Assembly (NCBI GenBank): GCA_964395915.1
Contig: CAYNDB010000100.1
Location: 1-9,327, forward strand
Length of the DNA stretch: 9,327 nt
Direction of reading: 5' to 3'
DNA from: CAYNDB01 sp964395915
GTDB lineage: Bacteria; Nitrospinota_A; UBA7883; JAJRTC01
Shown: positions 1 through 6,665 of the stretch, one piece after another
Position numbering within the stretch: the first letter of the stretch is position 1
Layout of the letters: each line of letters starts with the position of its first letter
The notes under the pieces: model-generated
The model's database searches: none
Told to the model about the DNA's origin: nothing
The model's input: only the letters and a program-made list of their open reading frames with translations
Position numbers and translations under genes: made by a program

Positions 1-1515
1 TTTGCGGCACAGCCGCACCTGGAGGGGATGTATCAGGACGCCAGACGTCAGTTCTACGCCTTGTTAAGCTCCGAAAAAAAAATGAACAACAGGAGCGAGT
101 GGCGAAAAGCCATAAACAAGTTCAAGATAATCGAGCAGAACCGACCCAATTCCAAAAGAGCGAAAGACTCTATCTATAACATCGGGCTTTTGTACGAGCG
201 GCTCTATTTCCGCTCCGGCAGAAAGATTGATAAAAAAGCGTCTATAAAATCGTTTAGAGCGGTCATTACCCGCTTTCCAAAAAGCAAGCTTGCGCCCCAT
301 GCCCAAAGGCATATCGGTGATATCCAGTTTCGAGGCAGTGAGACCGGGAAAGCTGTAAAAGCGTATAAAAGAGCGAAAAAAACAACGAACGGGAAAAACC
401 TGTCACAACTTGTTTCCGTAAAACGTTTCTCGCGTGACGGTTATACAAGGCTGATACTTAACCTGTCAAACCGTACGGCTTATACCGCCCATAAGATTAA
501 AAACCCGGGACGCATATTTGTCGACCTGCTCGACACAGGAATCCGAACCTCTATTCCCAAAGTGATAACTTACAATACCGGAATGGCAAGATCTTTACGT
601 ATCGCCAAAAACAGCGTCAACATAACAAGGGTCGTTGTCGGCCTGTCGGAAAAACACGTAAGCTATAACGTTACCGCGCTTAATAACCCGTTTAGAATTG
701 TAATCGACTTGGGGCGCATAACAAAGCAAACCGTATCCTCCAAACAGGCTTCCAGAAAAGCCTCTCCAGCGACCAAACACACAAGAATTGTCGCGCTTCC
801 AACAAGGCAGACGAGCCGGATACGTATGATCGTGATAGACCCCGGACATGGCGGCAAAGACCCGGGAGCCATCGGCCCCACCGGACTTAAAGAAAAAGAT
901 GTGACTCTGGCCATCGCCAAAAGGGTTAAAAAAACGCTCGAAAAGAGAATGAAATGCCGCGTGGCCATGACGAGAAACGATGACCGCTTCATGGAACTGG
1001 ATGAGAGAACAGTGATCGCCAATTCCCTGAAGGCGGACATGTTTATCTCTATACATGTCAACGCTCACAAAAATAGCAGAGCCCGTGGAGTGGAAACCTA
1101 TTTTCTCTCCCCCGCGCGAAGTAAAGACGAGCTGGCCACAGCCGCCAGAGAAAATATGATATCCCTCCACAGCGATGATGAAGTGGAAAACGATCTTGCG
1201 TACATTATGAGCGACCTTGCGAACACCAGCAAATTGAACGAATCGGCGCAGCTTGCGGGGTCGGTGCAACATTCCACAATAAAAAATATGCGCAGGTCGT
1301 ATCTGGGAATCAAGGACAAGGGTGTGCGTCAGGCGATGTTCTACGTTTTGTGGCGAGCGACAATGCCTTCGGTTCTGGTCGAAACCGGTTTTATAACGAA
1401 CGCAAAAGAAGAAAGCAGGCTTAGGAAAAAAGCTTATATAAACAAAATGGCGGACGCCATCGCCGACGGTGTTTATAAATACGGCATGAAGTATATCATG
1501 GCCGAAAACAGATAG
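1..1515 (+). CDS. N-acetylmuramoyl-L-alanine amidase, TPR + AMIN + Amidase_3 (5' partial)
   Basis: Predicted zinc amidase that cleaves the bond between N-acetylmuramic acid and the stem peptide in periplasmic peptidoglycan, as in daughter-cell separation. The frame is open to the left edge and reads FAAQPHLEGM before the first ATG (28). GGAGGGG touches that ATG with no spacer, so the true start and probably a signal peptide lie outside; FAA could be the end of a cleavage site. Numbering from the ATG at 28: about 1-110 are TPR-like helices, 128-232 an AMIN domain (septal or peptidoglycan targeting in this family), 267-492 Amidase_3. Expected zinc ligands and catalytic residues are visible: H274 (DPGHGG), E289 (GLKEKD), H343 (SIHVNAH) and E452 (VETGF). 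Residues about 362-412 form a charged insert where E. coli AmiB/AmiC carry the helix that blocks the active site until EnvC/NlpD-type activators bind; equivalence here is inferred. It converges on rubredoxin. Confidence 0.93.
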   Translation, partial: FAAQPHLEGMYQDARRQFYALLSSEKKMNNRSEWRKAINKFKIIEQNRPNSKRAKDSIYNIGLLYERLYFRSGRKIDKKASIKSFRAVITRFPKSKLAPHAQRHIGDIQFRGSETGKAVKAYKRAKKTTNGKNLSQLVSVKRFSRDGYTRLILNLSNRTAYTAHKIKNPGRIFVDLLDTGIRTSIPKVITYNTGMARSLRIAKNSVNITRVVVGLSEKHVSYNVTALNNPFRIVIDLGRITKQTVSSKQASRKASPATKHTRIVALPTRQTSRIRMIVIDPGHGGKDPGAIGPTGLKEKDVTLAIAKRVKKTLEKRMKCRVAMTRNDDRFMELDERTVIANSLKADMFISIHVNAHKNSRARGVETYFLSPARSKDELATAARENMISLHSDDEVENDLAYIMSDLANTSKLNESAQLAGSVQHSTIKNMRRSYLGIKDKGVRQAMFYVLWRATMPSVLVETGFITNAKEESRLRKKAYINKMADAIADGVYKYGMKYIMAENR

Positions 1516-1560
1516 GTCACAAGATCATAGGTTCAGCGCGTTAGGGAGACTATTTGCCCC

Positions 1561-1605
1561 GCTAGGCGCCCCCGAACAGGGCTGGTGGTTTCGTGAAAGC
1601 CTAGC
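1561..1605. terminator. Structured convergent intergenic segment, possible terminator
   Basis: Between the convergent amidase and rubredoxin genes, GCTAGGC (1561-1567) and GCCTAGC (1599-1605) form a perfect 7-bp inverted repeat. Inside it GCCC (1568-1571) can pair with GGGC (1579-1582). Alternatively GGTTT (1587-1591) can pair with AAGCC (1597-1601), with one G-U pair. On the + strand the structure is followed by a T-rich but interrupted run, so a weak terminator for the amidase transcript is plausible. The 3' arm overlaps the rubredoxin stop codon. No RNA family was recognised. Confidence 0.35.
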
Positions 1606-1783
1606 CTTCTATTTTAGTAAACTGGGCCTTCGTAACGCCGCATTCCGGGCAAGCCCAATCGTCCGGGATATCCTCGAACGCTGTGCCGGGAGCTATTCCG
1701 CTATCAGGGTCGCCGACTTCCGGGTCGTATATCCATCCGCATATATCACATATATATTGAGGGGCCACAACTTCTTCTGACAT
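1601..1783 (-). CDS. Rubredoxin
   Basis: Small cytoplasmic one-electron carrier with a single iron held by four cysteines; in anaerobes such proteins feed reductases for oxygen or superoxide, among other partners. The 60-residue product has both knuckles: C12-x-x-C15-G within YICDICGWIYDP, and C45-P-E-C48-G. The family signatures GDPDSGIAPGTAFEDIPDDWACP and a usual length of 50-60 residues match; a short N-terminal extension (MSEEVVAPQ) precedes the first strand. The ATG at 1783 is preceded by AGGAG (+ strand CTCCT at 1793-1797) with a 9-base spacer, which settles the start. It appears monocistronic: leuS, on the same strand, ends 286 bases upstream. Physiological partner cannot be told from this window. 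Family assignment is secure. Confidence 0.97.
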   Translation of the reverse strand: MSEEVVAPQYICDICGWIYDPEVGDPDSGIAPGTAFEDIPDDWACPECGVTKAQFTKIEG

Positions 1784-1835
1784 GACTGTTTTCTCCTGTT
1801 AAATAAACAATTATTAAACATCAAATTACAAATAA

Positions 1836-1866
1836 ATTATATAATATTTCTTACAATATTTGTCAG
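1836..1866 (-). promoter_or_regulatory. Candidate sigma-70 promoter of rubredoxin
   Basis: On the minus strand a CTGACA box (+ strand 1861-1866; one mismatch to TTGACA) is followed after 19 bases by a perfect TATAAT (+ strand 1836-1841). The surroundings are strongly AT-rich and the predicted 5' leader before the ATG is about 45 bases. The 19-base spacer is longer than ideal, so the -35 assignment is less sure than the -10. Confidence 0.45.
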
Positions 1867-1973
1867 TGATTAAAGGGTTTTGGTGGTGGCGTAGTTGGAC
1901 AATTATGCTGGGTTTGGTTCACTATAATAGCCCTTTTGGGGTTACATGATGAGGTGGCGCCCCCTTCGCCTCA
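1867..1973. other. Intergenic stretch without a recognised gene
   Basis: No convincing coding frame. It holds a perfect TATAAT on the + strand (1923-1928) without a well-spaced -35 box (TTGGAC lies at 1895-1900, 22 bases away), and one arm of a short inverted repeat, ATGAGG (from about 1949) with CCTCAT (about 1969-1974), which runs into the adjoining repeat. No downstream + strand gene would use a promoter here. Confidence 0.4.
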
Positions 1974-2064
1974 TGTCATACCGCATCATAACCCTTCGGG
2001 TCACGCGAGGCATAATTATGCCCTACGGATTGATGAGATCCTTCTCCTACGGCTCAGGATGACA
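1974..2064. repeat. Palindromic TGTCAT/ATGACA intergenic repeat, copy 1
   Basis: The segment begins TGTCATACC (1974) and ends GGATGACA (2064), so its ends are inverted. The right arm (2035-2064), read on the minus strand, gives TGTCATCCTGAGCC then GAAGGATCTC, matching the left arm of the repeat at 6351. Near its centre GGCATAATTATGCC (2009-2022) is a perfect 14-base palindrome. It ends five bases from the leuS stop codon and so lies in the leuS 3' untranslated region. Confidence 0.7.
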
Positions 2065-2069
2065 TATTT

Positions 2070-4568
2070 TCAGATAACGATATTTACAAGTCTGCCGGGT
2101 ACGACAATCACTTTTCTGACGGGTTTATCGCCAAGGAACGAAGCGACCTTCTCGTCGGCCAAAGCTTTCGCTTCCACGACTTCGTCGGATGTCCCTGGCG
2201 AAACAGTTATGCGGCCACGCAATTTGCCGTTCACCTGAACGACGACCAAAACCTCGTCCTCCACCAGGCATTTTTCATCAGGCAGAGGCCAGGGCTGGTC
2301 GATAAGCGGTTCACTGCGGCCTATCATTTGCCACAATTCACACACCAGATGCGGCGTGAAAGGCTGCAGTAGCGTTAGCATGGTTTCCACAGCTTCCCTT
2401 AAAACAGCGTTCGACTCAGGGGTGTTCAGTGTTTTGAAAGCCGTAAGAGTGTTGGTCAATTCCATGATCGCCGCGATAGCGGTATTGAACTGATATCGTT
2501 CAAAATCTCCTGTCACTCTTGCAATTGTTTTATGTGTGGCTCTGCGTATTATGGCGAGCTCCTTTGGCAACTCGCTAAGAGATGCGGGTTTTGACACTCC
2601 CCCCTTTATCTCTTCAAGCCTGCCGGTAACAAGCCTGTAAACACGATTCAGGAAACGTGATGATCCCTCTATACCGGCGTCGTCCCACTCAAGATCGCGT
2701 TCTGGAGGCGCGGCAAATAGAATGAAAAGACGGGTAGCGTCGGCTCCATATTTTTGCGCCATATCGTCCAGAGGCACAACATTGCCTTTCGACTTGCTCA
2801 TTTTAGCGCCGTCCTTGACCACCATCCCCTGGGTCAAGAGCCGCTTGAACGGCTCGGTAACTTTTAACGCGCCTATATTTTCCAGGAACCTTGTGAAAAA
2901 TCGAGCGTACAACAGGTGAAGCACGGCGTGTTCTATACCGCCCACATATTGATCCACCGGCATCCAATATTCGATATCGCTCATCATGGCCATGGCCGTT
3001 TCGCATCGCGCCGACGTGTAACGGTTGAAATACCATGAGGAACAGATAAACGTGTCCATGGTGTCGGTCTCGCGTTTCGCCTTCGATCCGCATTTTGGAC
3101 ATTTAGTATTGATAAATGAATCCAGGGTGGCGATCGGCGACTTTCCGTCTTCAGGGAAGTCAACATCCACAGGCAGAACAACAGGCAACTGATCATCCGG
3201 AACGCGCACAACACCGCAATCGTCGCAATGGACAACAGGTATGGGCGCGCCCCAATATCGCTGGCGTGATATACCCCAGTCGCGCAAGCGATAGTTGACA
3301 GTCTGTTGGCCGATACCCTTTTCCTTTAGATATTTTGAGACTTCCGCTATGCCTTCTTTACGGTTGTGAAGCCCGTTGAAAGAACCGGAATTGACCATGA
3401 CGCCATCGCCTTCGTACGCTTCGAGCATTGCGTATGTAGCAAACTCATGACCTATCTTATCGACTTCATCTTTTGTGGATATTACCTTGCGTATCTCAAG
3501 ATCATATTTTTTGGCGAACTCAAAGTCACGCTGGTCATGCGCCGGAACACTCATGATGGCGCCGGAGCCGTATTCCACCAGCACAAAATTGGCTATCCAT
3601 ATCGGTATCAATTCATCGTTCAAGGGGTTCCTTGCATACCTCCCCGTGAACACACCCTTTTTCTCTGTTCCCTCAGAAGTTCTGGTAATCGCGTCCTGCG
3701 ACACGACCTCCTGAATAAAATCATGAACCGGTTTTTCTAAGTCTGTGCCTTTGGCAAGCTCCCCGCTCAAAGGATGCTCCGGAGCCAGAGCCATGAAGGT
3801 GGCTCCGTAAAGGGTGTCTGGCCTGGTTGTGAATACCGTGATCTCCCCTCCACCTTCTATCTGAAAATTCACCTCGGCGCCGTATGACTTGCCGATCCAG
3901 TTTTTCTGCATCGTAAGAACTCTATCGGGCCAGGTTTCCTTAAGGTCTTTAAGACCGTTGAGAAGGTCCTCGGCGTAATCCGTAATTTTCAGGAACCATC
4001 CTTCCCTGTCCTGTTGTTCAACAACATTGTCGCACCGCCAGCATTTACCGTCCGTCACCTGTTCGTTGGCGAGCACGGTTCCACAGTCCTCACACCAGTT
4101 GACGAATGATTTTTTGCGATAGGCTATACCCTCGTCGAACATTCTGGCGAATATCCACTGGGTCCACTTGTAGTATCCCGGGTGACATGTGGCCACTTCA
4201 CGGTCCCAATCATACGATATGCTCATCAGCTTGAACTGGCGGCGCATTTCGTCGATATTTTGCATTGTCCACTTGTATGGATGGGTTTTGTTCTGGATGG
4301 CGGCGTTCTCTGCGGGCATGCCAAAAGCGTCCCACCCGATGGGATGGAGGACGTTGAATCCTTCCATACGTTTGCGACGGGCTATCGCGTCGCCTATTGT
4401 ATAGTTGCGAAGATGGCCGACGTGAAGTTTGCCGGATGGGTATGGGAACATCTCCAGAAGATAAAATTTGCGTTTGGAGTGATCGCGGATCACTTTAAAG
4501 GAACCATCATCCTCCCATTTGTTCCGCCATTTCTCCTCAATGCCCCTAAAATCGTAAAAATCCGCCAT
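2070..4568 (-). CDS. leuS: Leucyl-tRNA synthetase
   Basis: Class Ia aminoacyl-tRNA synthetase that activates leucine with ATP, charges tRNA-Leu and hydrolyses mischarged products. The 832-residue protein is full length for the bacterial type. Visible in order: HIGH-type motif HVGH (49-52) in PYPSGKLHVGH; zinc-type cysteines C159/C162 and C176/C179; CP1 editing domain with TTRPDT (247-252) and the editing aspartate D345 in AHDQRDFEFA; a second cysteine set C448/C451 and C490/C493; KMSKS at 589-593; the anticodon-binding helical domain; and a C-terminal domain containing VQVNGKLRGR. Between LTQGMV (578-583) and KMSKS only about six residues occur, so the leucine-specific insertion seen in E. 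coli LeuRS is absent. The N-terminus MADFYDFRGIEEKW is typical and supports the ATG at 4568, although the only AAGG-like Shine-Dalgarno lies about 16 bases upstream. Gene is intact. Confidence 0.98.
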   Translation of the reverse strand: MADFYDFRGIEEKWRNKWEDDGSFKVIRDHSKRKFYLLEMFPYPSGKLHVGHLRNYTIGDAIARRKRMEGFNVLHPIGWDAFGMPAENAAIQNKTHPYKWTMQNIDEMRRQFKLMSISYDWDREVATCHPGYYKWTQWIFARMFDEGIAYRKKSFVNWCEDCGTVLANEQVTDGKCWRCDNVVEQQDREGWFLKITDYAEDLLNGLKDLKETWPDRVLTMQKNWIGKSYGAEVNFQIEGGGEITVFTTRPDTLYGATFMALAPEHPLSGELAKGTDLEKPVHDFIQEVVSQDAITRTSEGTEKKGVFTGRYARNPLNDELIPIWIANFVLVEYGSGAIMSVPAHDQRDFEFAKKYDLEIRKVISTKDEVDKIGHEFATYAMLEAYEGDGVMVNSGSFNGLHNRKEGIAEVSKYLKEKGIGQQTVNYRLRDWGISRQRYWGAPIPVVHCDDCGVVRVPDDQLPVVLPVDVDFPEDGKSPIATLDSFINTKCPKCGSKAKRETDTMDTFICSSWYFNRYTSARCETAMAMMSDIEYWMPVDQYVGGIEHAVLHLLYARFFTRFLENIGALKVTEPFKRLLTQGMVVKDGAKMSKSKGNVVPLDDMAQKYGADATRLFILFAAPPERDLEWDDAGIEGSSRFLNRVYRLVTGRLEEIKGGVSKPASLSELPKELAIIRRATHKTIARVTGDFERYQFNTAIAAIMELTNTLTAFKTLNTPESNAVLREAVETMLTLLQPFTPHLVCELWQMIGRSEPLIDQPWPLPDEKCLVEDEVLVVVQVNGKLRGRITVSPGTSDEVVEAKALADEKVASFLGDKPVRKVIVVPGRLVNIVI

Positions 4569-4784
4569 TCCCAGATCCGCGCTACCTTGAATTAATGAAA
4601 TAAACAGTTAAAGTTCGAAAGGATATCACACTTAATATATATCACTATGACTTATCCTTTTAAGGTGTATTTTGGTCAGGAATATTTAATTTTTGCTGAA
4701 AGCCTTTCTTCCTGAATCGTTATGGCATTTCAATTGCCTATATTTAAATATGATACTAATTAACAATGGGAAAGCCTTGATAAG
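4569..4784. promoter_or_regulatory. AT-rich divergent promoter region (leuS / secreted-protein cluster)
   Basis: This gap lies between the divergent leuS gene and the gene at 4785 and must hold both promoters unless the 4785 cluster is read from elsewhere. It is much richer in A and T than the flanking genes. A TATATT-like -10 for leuS is possible around 4640-4650 on the minus strand, and TATGAT (4749-4754) is possible for the + strand gene, but neither has a convincing -35 box. No T-box leader signature was recognised upstream of leuS. Confidence 0.35.
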
Positions 4785-5177
4785 GTGAAATTTCTATCAT
4801 TAAGCGTAATTATTGCGGCAATTTTTGCCATGACCGTCACAAATACGCCGGCTCGCGCGCAGAATGCGTTGCAGATACCTCCTGCTTTCATCGACAGGGA
4901 ACACGGCTTCACATACTTCCTTGTACGCAACCAATGGAGCCATACGGTAAACAATATTTTCGGTTCGGTATACGGGTTTGGGTCGCTGAATTTTCCGGGG
5001 TTGCATATCATCAATAATCCGCATTCTGAAGGGATGAAAGTCTCTTTAGGAATCCACTATCCAGGCTCTGTGGCTATGTATCGCTTTCAAATTCCGTCAG
5101 GCCGGTTATTTTTCCCGAAATATATCCTGCGGATAAACGATAACAGCCTGTTTTACCCGTCCGGAGAAGCGCGATGA
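4785..5177 (+). CDS. Small secreted protein of unknown function
   Basis: The 130-residue product is not recognised. Starting at GTG 4785 gives a textbook signal peptide: Lys2, a hydrophobic core (about 3-18), then ARA (23-25) before QNALQ, so cleavage after A25 is predicted and the mature protein of about 105 residues would be periplasmic, outer-membrane-associated or exported. That signal peptide is the main reason to prefer GTG over the internal ATG (codon 16); the Shine-Dalgarno is weak, with AAGG overlapping the start. The mature part has no cysteine and is rich in aromatic residues and glycine (FTYFLVRNQWSHTVNNIFGSV is typical), with alternating patterns that suggest beta strands. Its stop codon overlaps the start of the next gene as ATGA, indicating translational coupling and probably a shared role. 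Confidence 0.75.
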   Translation: MKFLSLSVIIAAIFAMTVTNTPARAQNALQIPPAFIDREHGFTYFLVRNQWSHTVNNIFGSVYGFGSLNFPGLHIINNPHSEGMKVSLGIHYPGSVAMYRFQIPSGRLFFPKYILRINDNSLFYPSGEAR

Positions 5178-5839
5178 TAAAAAGCTTTTTTATTGTATTG
5201 ATTTGCGCTTCCGTCATCACAACTGGAGTGGCGGCGTACGCGCTGGAAAAAGATAACCGAATACAGTTCGGATCGGTTACGACAGGCGAAAGCCTCAACG
5301 CTTTTATAAAATTAAACAAAGGCTACACTAAAGCCGACCCTGAAAGCTGGCTTAAATTTTCCAGTGCGAACGCAAAAGATGGAATGTGGGCTCCGGCGCC
5401 TGATAAAGATGTATATTCCAATCGGGTTCTTTCAAAGCTTTCAACGATAGTTGTCTCCACCCAAAAACCGGAATGCGGCAAAGTCTCGCGTCTTTTATAC
5501 CTTGGCTCCCCTCCGAGGCCAAAGGGTAAGCCCGACATCACCCTATACGCCTACGAATACATTCTCTGCGACATAACCGGATTTGTCTCATCATCGTTTA
5601 TGCTGGATCAATATATATCAAAATATGGCATGTACGATCTCAAGGATTATGATCGTGGATTGGTCGTATATAACGATGTCAAAAAACGTTTTCGCGTTGG
5701 CGTAAAGCCGTATACGGCGGATAAAGAAAAAGCCGGGTTAGCCATCACCATAGTGGACAACCAGGTATTTAGAGATAAATATCTTAGTTGGCGTATAGCT
5801 CTAAAAGAGGCTTATAAGACCGTCCGCAACCTCTTTTAA
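5174..5839 (+). CDS. Secreted protein of unknown function, coupled to the gene before
   Basis: The 221-residue product is not recognised. It starts MIKSFFIVLICASVITTGVA, a signal peptide, with likely cleavage after AYA (21-23) before LEKD. The mature protein has two cysteines, C101 (KPECGK) and C132 (ILCDITG), which could form a disulfide in the periplasm; there is no lipobox, since C11 sits inside the hydrophobic core. No transmembrane segment follows, and the C-terminal third is lysine-rich with a helical-looking end. GGAG (5163-5166) stands seven bases before the ATG, inside the end of the previous gene, and the four-base ATGA overlap points to co-translation. A GGGTT/AACCC inverted repeat (5846-5850/5861-5865) follows the stop but has no T-run, so it is at best a weak terminator. 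Confidence 0.78.
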   Translation: MIKSFFIVLICASVITTGVAAYALEKDNRIQFGSVTTGESLNAFIKLNKGYTKADPESWLKFSSANAKDGMWAPAPDKDVYSNRVLSKLSTIVVSTQKPECGKVSRLLYLGSPPRPKGKPDITLYAYEYILCDITGFVSSSFMLDQYISKYGMYDLKDYDRGLVVYNDVKKRFRVGVKPYTADKEKAGLAITIVDNQVFRDKYLSWRIALKEAYKTVRNLF

Positions 5840-5888
5840 CTGTTAGGGTTTTCATCCGATAACCCGTATAATTCGTTGTTATATTTAC

Positions 5889-6299
5889 TTGTTCGCTTCT
5901 CCCTCACCTCTCGTTGATAATTTCCCTAAAGGCATTTTCCACTTTTGTCGATACATAAGGTGGAATTGGAATAAATACGTCATGGAATACGCGATCAAAC
6001 CTCTTGGAAATTTTATCGGTTACAGTTACAGCCCACCTTTGACACGGGAAGAATATCAGGCGCGGGCCTATCCTCAAGGTGGCGGCAAAAACAGCCCTGT
6101 ATCCGATATTGTCGACCTTTCCTCAGGCGGCGGTCGTGACGCTTTGGTAAAATCCCTGACCAGAGGCTCCGGCTCCTTTGACCTGCTCGGTACGCTTATT
6201 CCCTCGGCCAGCTCTCTGGGCGGCTCATACGGACTTTACGCGGGAGTTGGTGAAATTCCTTACTACAAGGTGAAGTCACTGATAGATAAATACGTGTAA
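5889..6299 (+). CDS. Unknown protein, 5' end uncertain
   Basis: An open frame of 136 codons from TTG 5889, or 105 codons from ATG 5982; the frame is open upstream only to a TAG at 5844. No family was recognised. Neither start has a good ribosome site: AAGGTGG (5957-5963) is strong but 18 bases from the ATG. The residues before the ATG (RYIRWNWNKYV) run smoothly into MEYAIKPLGNFIGYSYSPP and look like protein, which argues for the longer form or for a start lost by mutation. The C-terminal half is rich in Gly and Ser (SSGGGRD, SASSLGGSYG). Unlike the two genes before it there is no signal peptide in frame. It is on the same strand 49 bases after them and may belong to the same transcript. A decayed or frameshifted gene is a real alternative. 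Confidence 0.5.
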   Translation: MFASPSPLVDNFPKGIFHFCRYIRWNWNKYVMEYAIKPLGNFIGYSYSPPLTREEYQARAYPQGGGKNSPVSDIVDLSSGGGRDALVKSLTRGSGSFDLLGTLIPSASSLGGSYGLYAGVGEIPYYKVKSLIDKYV

Positions 6300-6310
6300 C
6301 CTCCTCCAAA

Positions 6311-6425
6311 TGTCATCCCGGACACCGGTCCGTAATCCCGTCGCCTGGAATGTCATCCTGAGCGAAGCCGAAGGATCTCAACCACTGATTGTAGAGATTC
6401 TTCAGCCTCCGGCTTCAGAATAACA
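6311..6425. repeat. Composite TGTCAT-type palindromic repeat, copy 2
   Basis: Two units lie side by side. Unit one (6311-6350) begins TGTCATCC and holds a perfect hairpin CGGAC-ACCG-GTCCG (6319-6332). Unit two (6351-6425) has a left arm beginning TGTCATCCTGAGCG and ending GAAGGATCTC (6379), and an inverted right arm that on the minus strand begins TGTTATTCTGA (6425) and ends GAAGAATCTC (6394). The whole of unit two can fold into one long imperfect hairpin. It matches the repeat arm next to leuS. Confidence 0.75.
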
Positions 6426-6469
6426 TTTATTTCCCACGCTCGTGTGACACCACCATCCCCCAACATTCG

Positions 6470-6499
6470 TTGACATTTTTAAGCCTAATCGGCTATCGT
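6470..6499 (+). promoter_or_regulatory. Promoter of the thiC leader
   Basis: A perfect TTGACA (6470-6475) is followed after 18 bases by TATCGT (6494-6499, four of six matches to TATAAT). Transcription would start near 6506, just before the TPP aptamer at 6513, which fits the position expected for a riboswitch promoter. Confidence 0.6.
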
Positions 6500-6512
6500 G
6501 ATGACTTGTCAA

Positions 6513-6595
6513 GCGCAAGGGGCGCCGATAAATTTATATCGGCTGAGAAAATACCCTTGGAACCTGATCCGGGTTATGCCGGCGAAGGGATGCGC
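6513..6595 (+). promoter_or_regulatory. TPP riboswitch aptamer (THI element)
   Basis: The conserved core of the thiamine pyrophosphate aptamer is present: GGGGCGCC (6519-6526), GGCTGAGA (6541-6548), ACCC (6552-6555), GAACCTGATC (about 6560-6569), then GGGTTATGCC and GGCGAAGGGA (6581-6590). Closing stem P1 is GCGCA (6513-6517) with TGCGC (6591-6595). A further stem, GCCGATA (6524-6530) with TATCGGC (6537-6543), is also perfect. TPP binding in this class lowers expression of the gene behind it, here thiC, giving end-product control of thiamine synthesis. Confidence 0.96.
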
Positions 6596-6665
6596 GTCAT
6601 TGCAAGCGCCTGCCTTCCCGCCCGGATTTGCCGATAAACGCTATCGCAGTGAAGGAACTTTTATC
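6596..6665 (+). promoter_or_regulatory. thiC leader expression platform and ribosome site
   Basis: Seventy bases separate the aptamer from the thiC ATG. The Shine-Dalgarno GAAGGA (6651-6656) stands nine bases from ATG 6666. CCTTC (6613-6617) is complementary both to GAAGG of this site and to GAAGG in the aptamer (6584-6588), and GCGC (6606-6609) can compete for the 3' strand of P1. There is no hairpin followed by a T-run, so control of translation initiation is more likely than transcription termination. This folding is inferred by eye. Confidence 0.5.

Noticed and set aside
595..1272. 225-codon minus strand open frame inside the amidase
   Set aside because: It is a shadow of the amidase coding frame, which has all catalytic motifs; the antisense product shows nothing recognisable.
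1516..1600. tRNA or other known small RNA gene
   Set aside because: No cloverleaf, T-loop or known RNA core could be found on either strand.
1895..1928. + strand promoter TTGGAC ... TATAAT
   Set aside because: The 22-base spacer is too long and no gene lies downstream on that strand before 4785.
1936..2238. 100-codon + strand open frame
   Set aside because: It spans the palindromic repeat and the antisense of the leuS 3' end, with no ribosome site or protein-like character.
4182..4595. 137-codon + strand open frame opposite leuS
   Set aside because: Antisense of the conserved HIGH-motif region of leuS; the open frame follows from leuS codon use.
6498..6665. N-terminal extension of thiC back to ATG 6498
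   Set aside because: The 56 extra codons run through the TPP riboswitch, whereas ATG 6666 has a proper ribosome site and gives a normal short-type ThiC.
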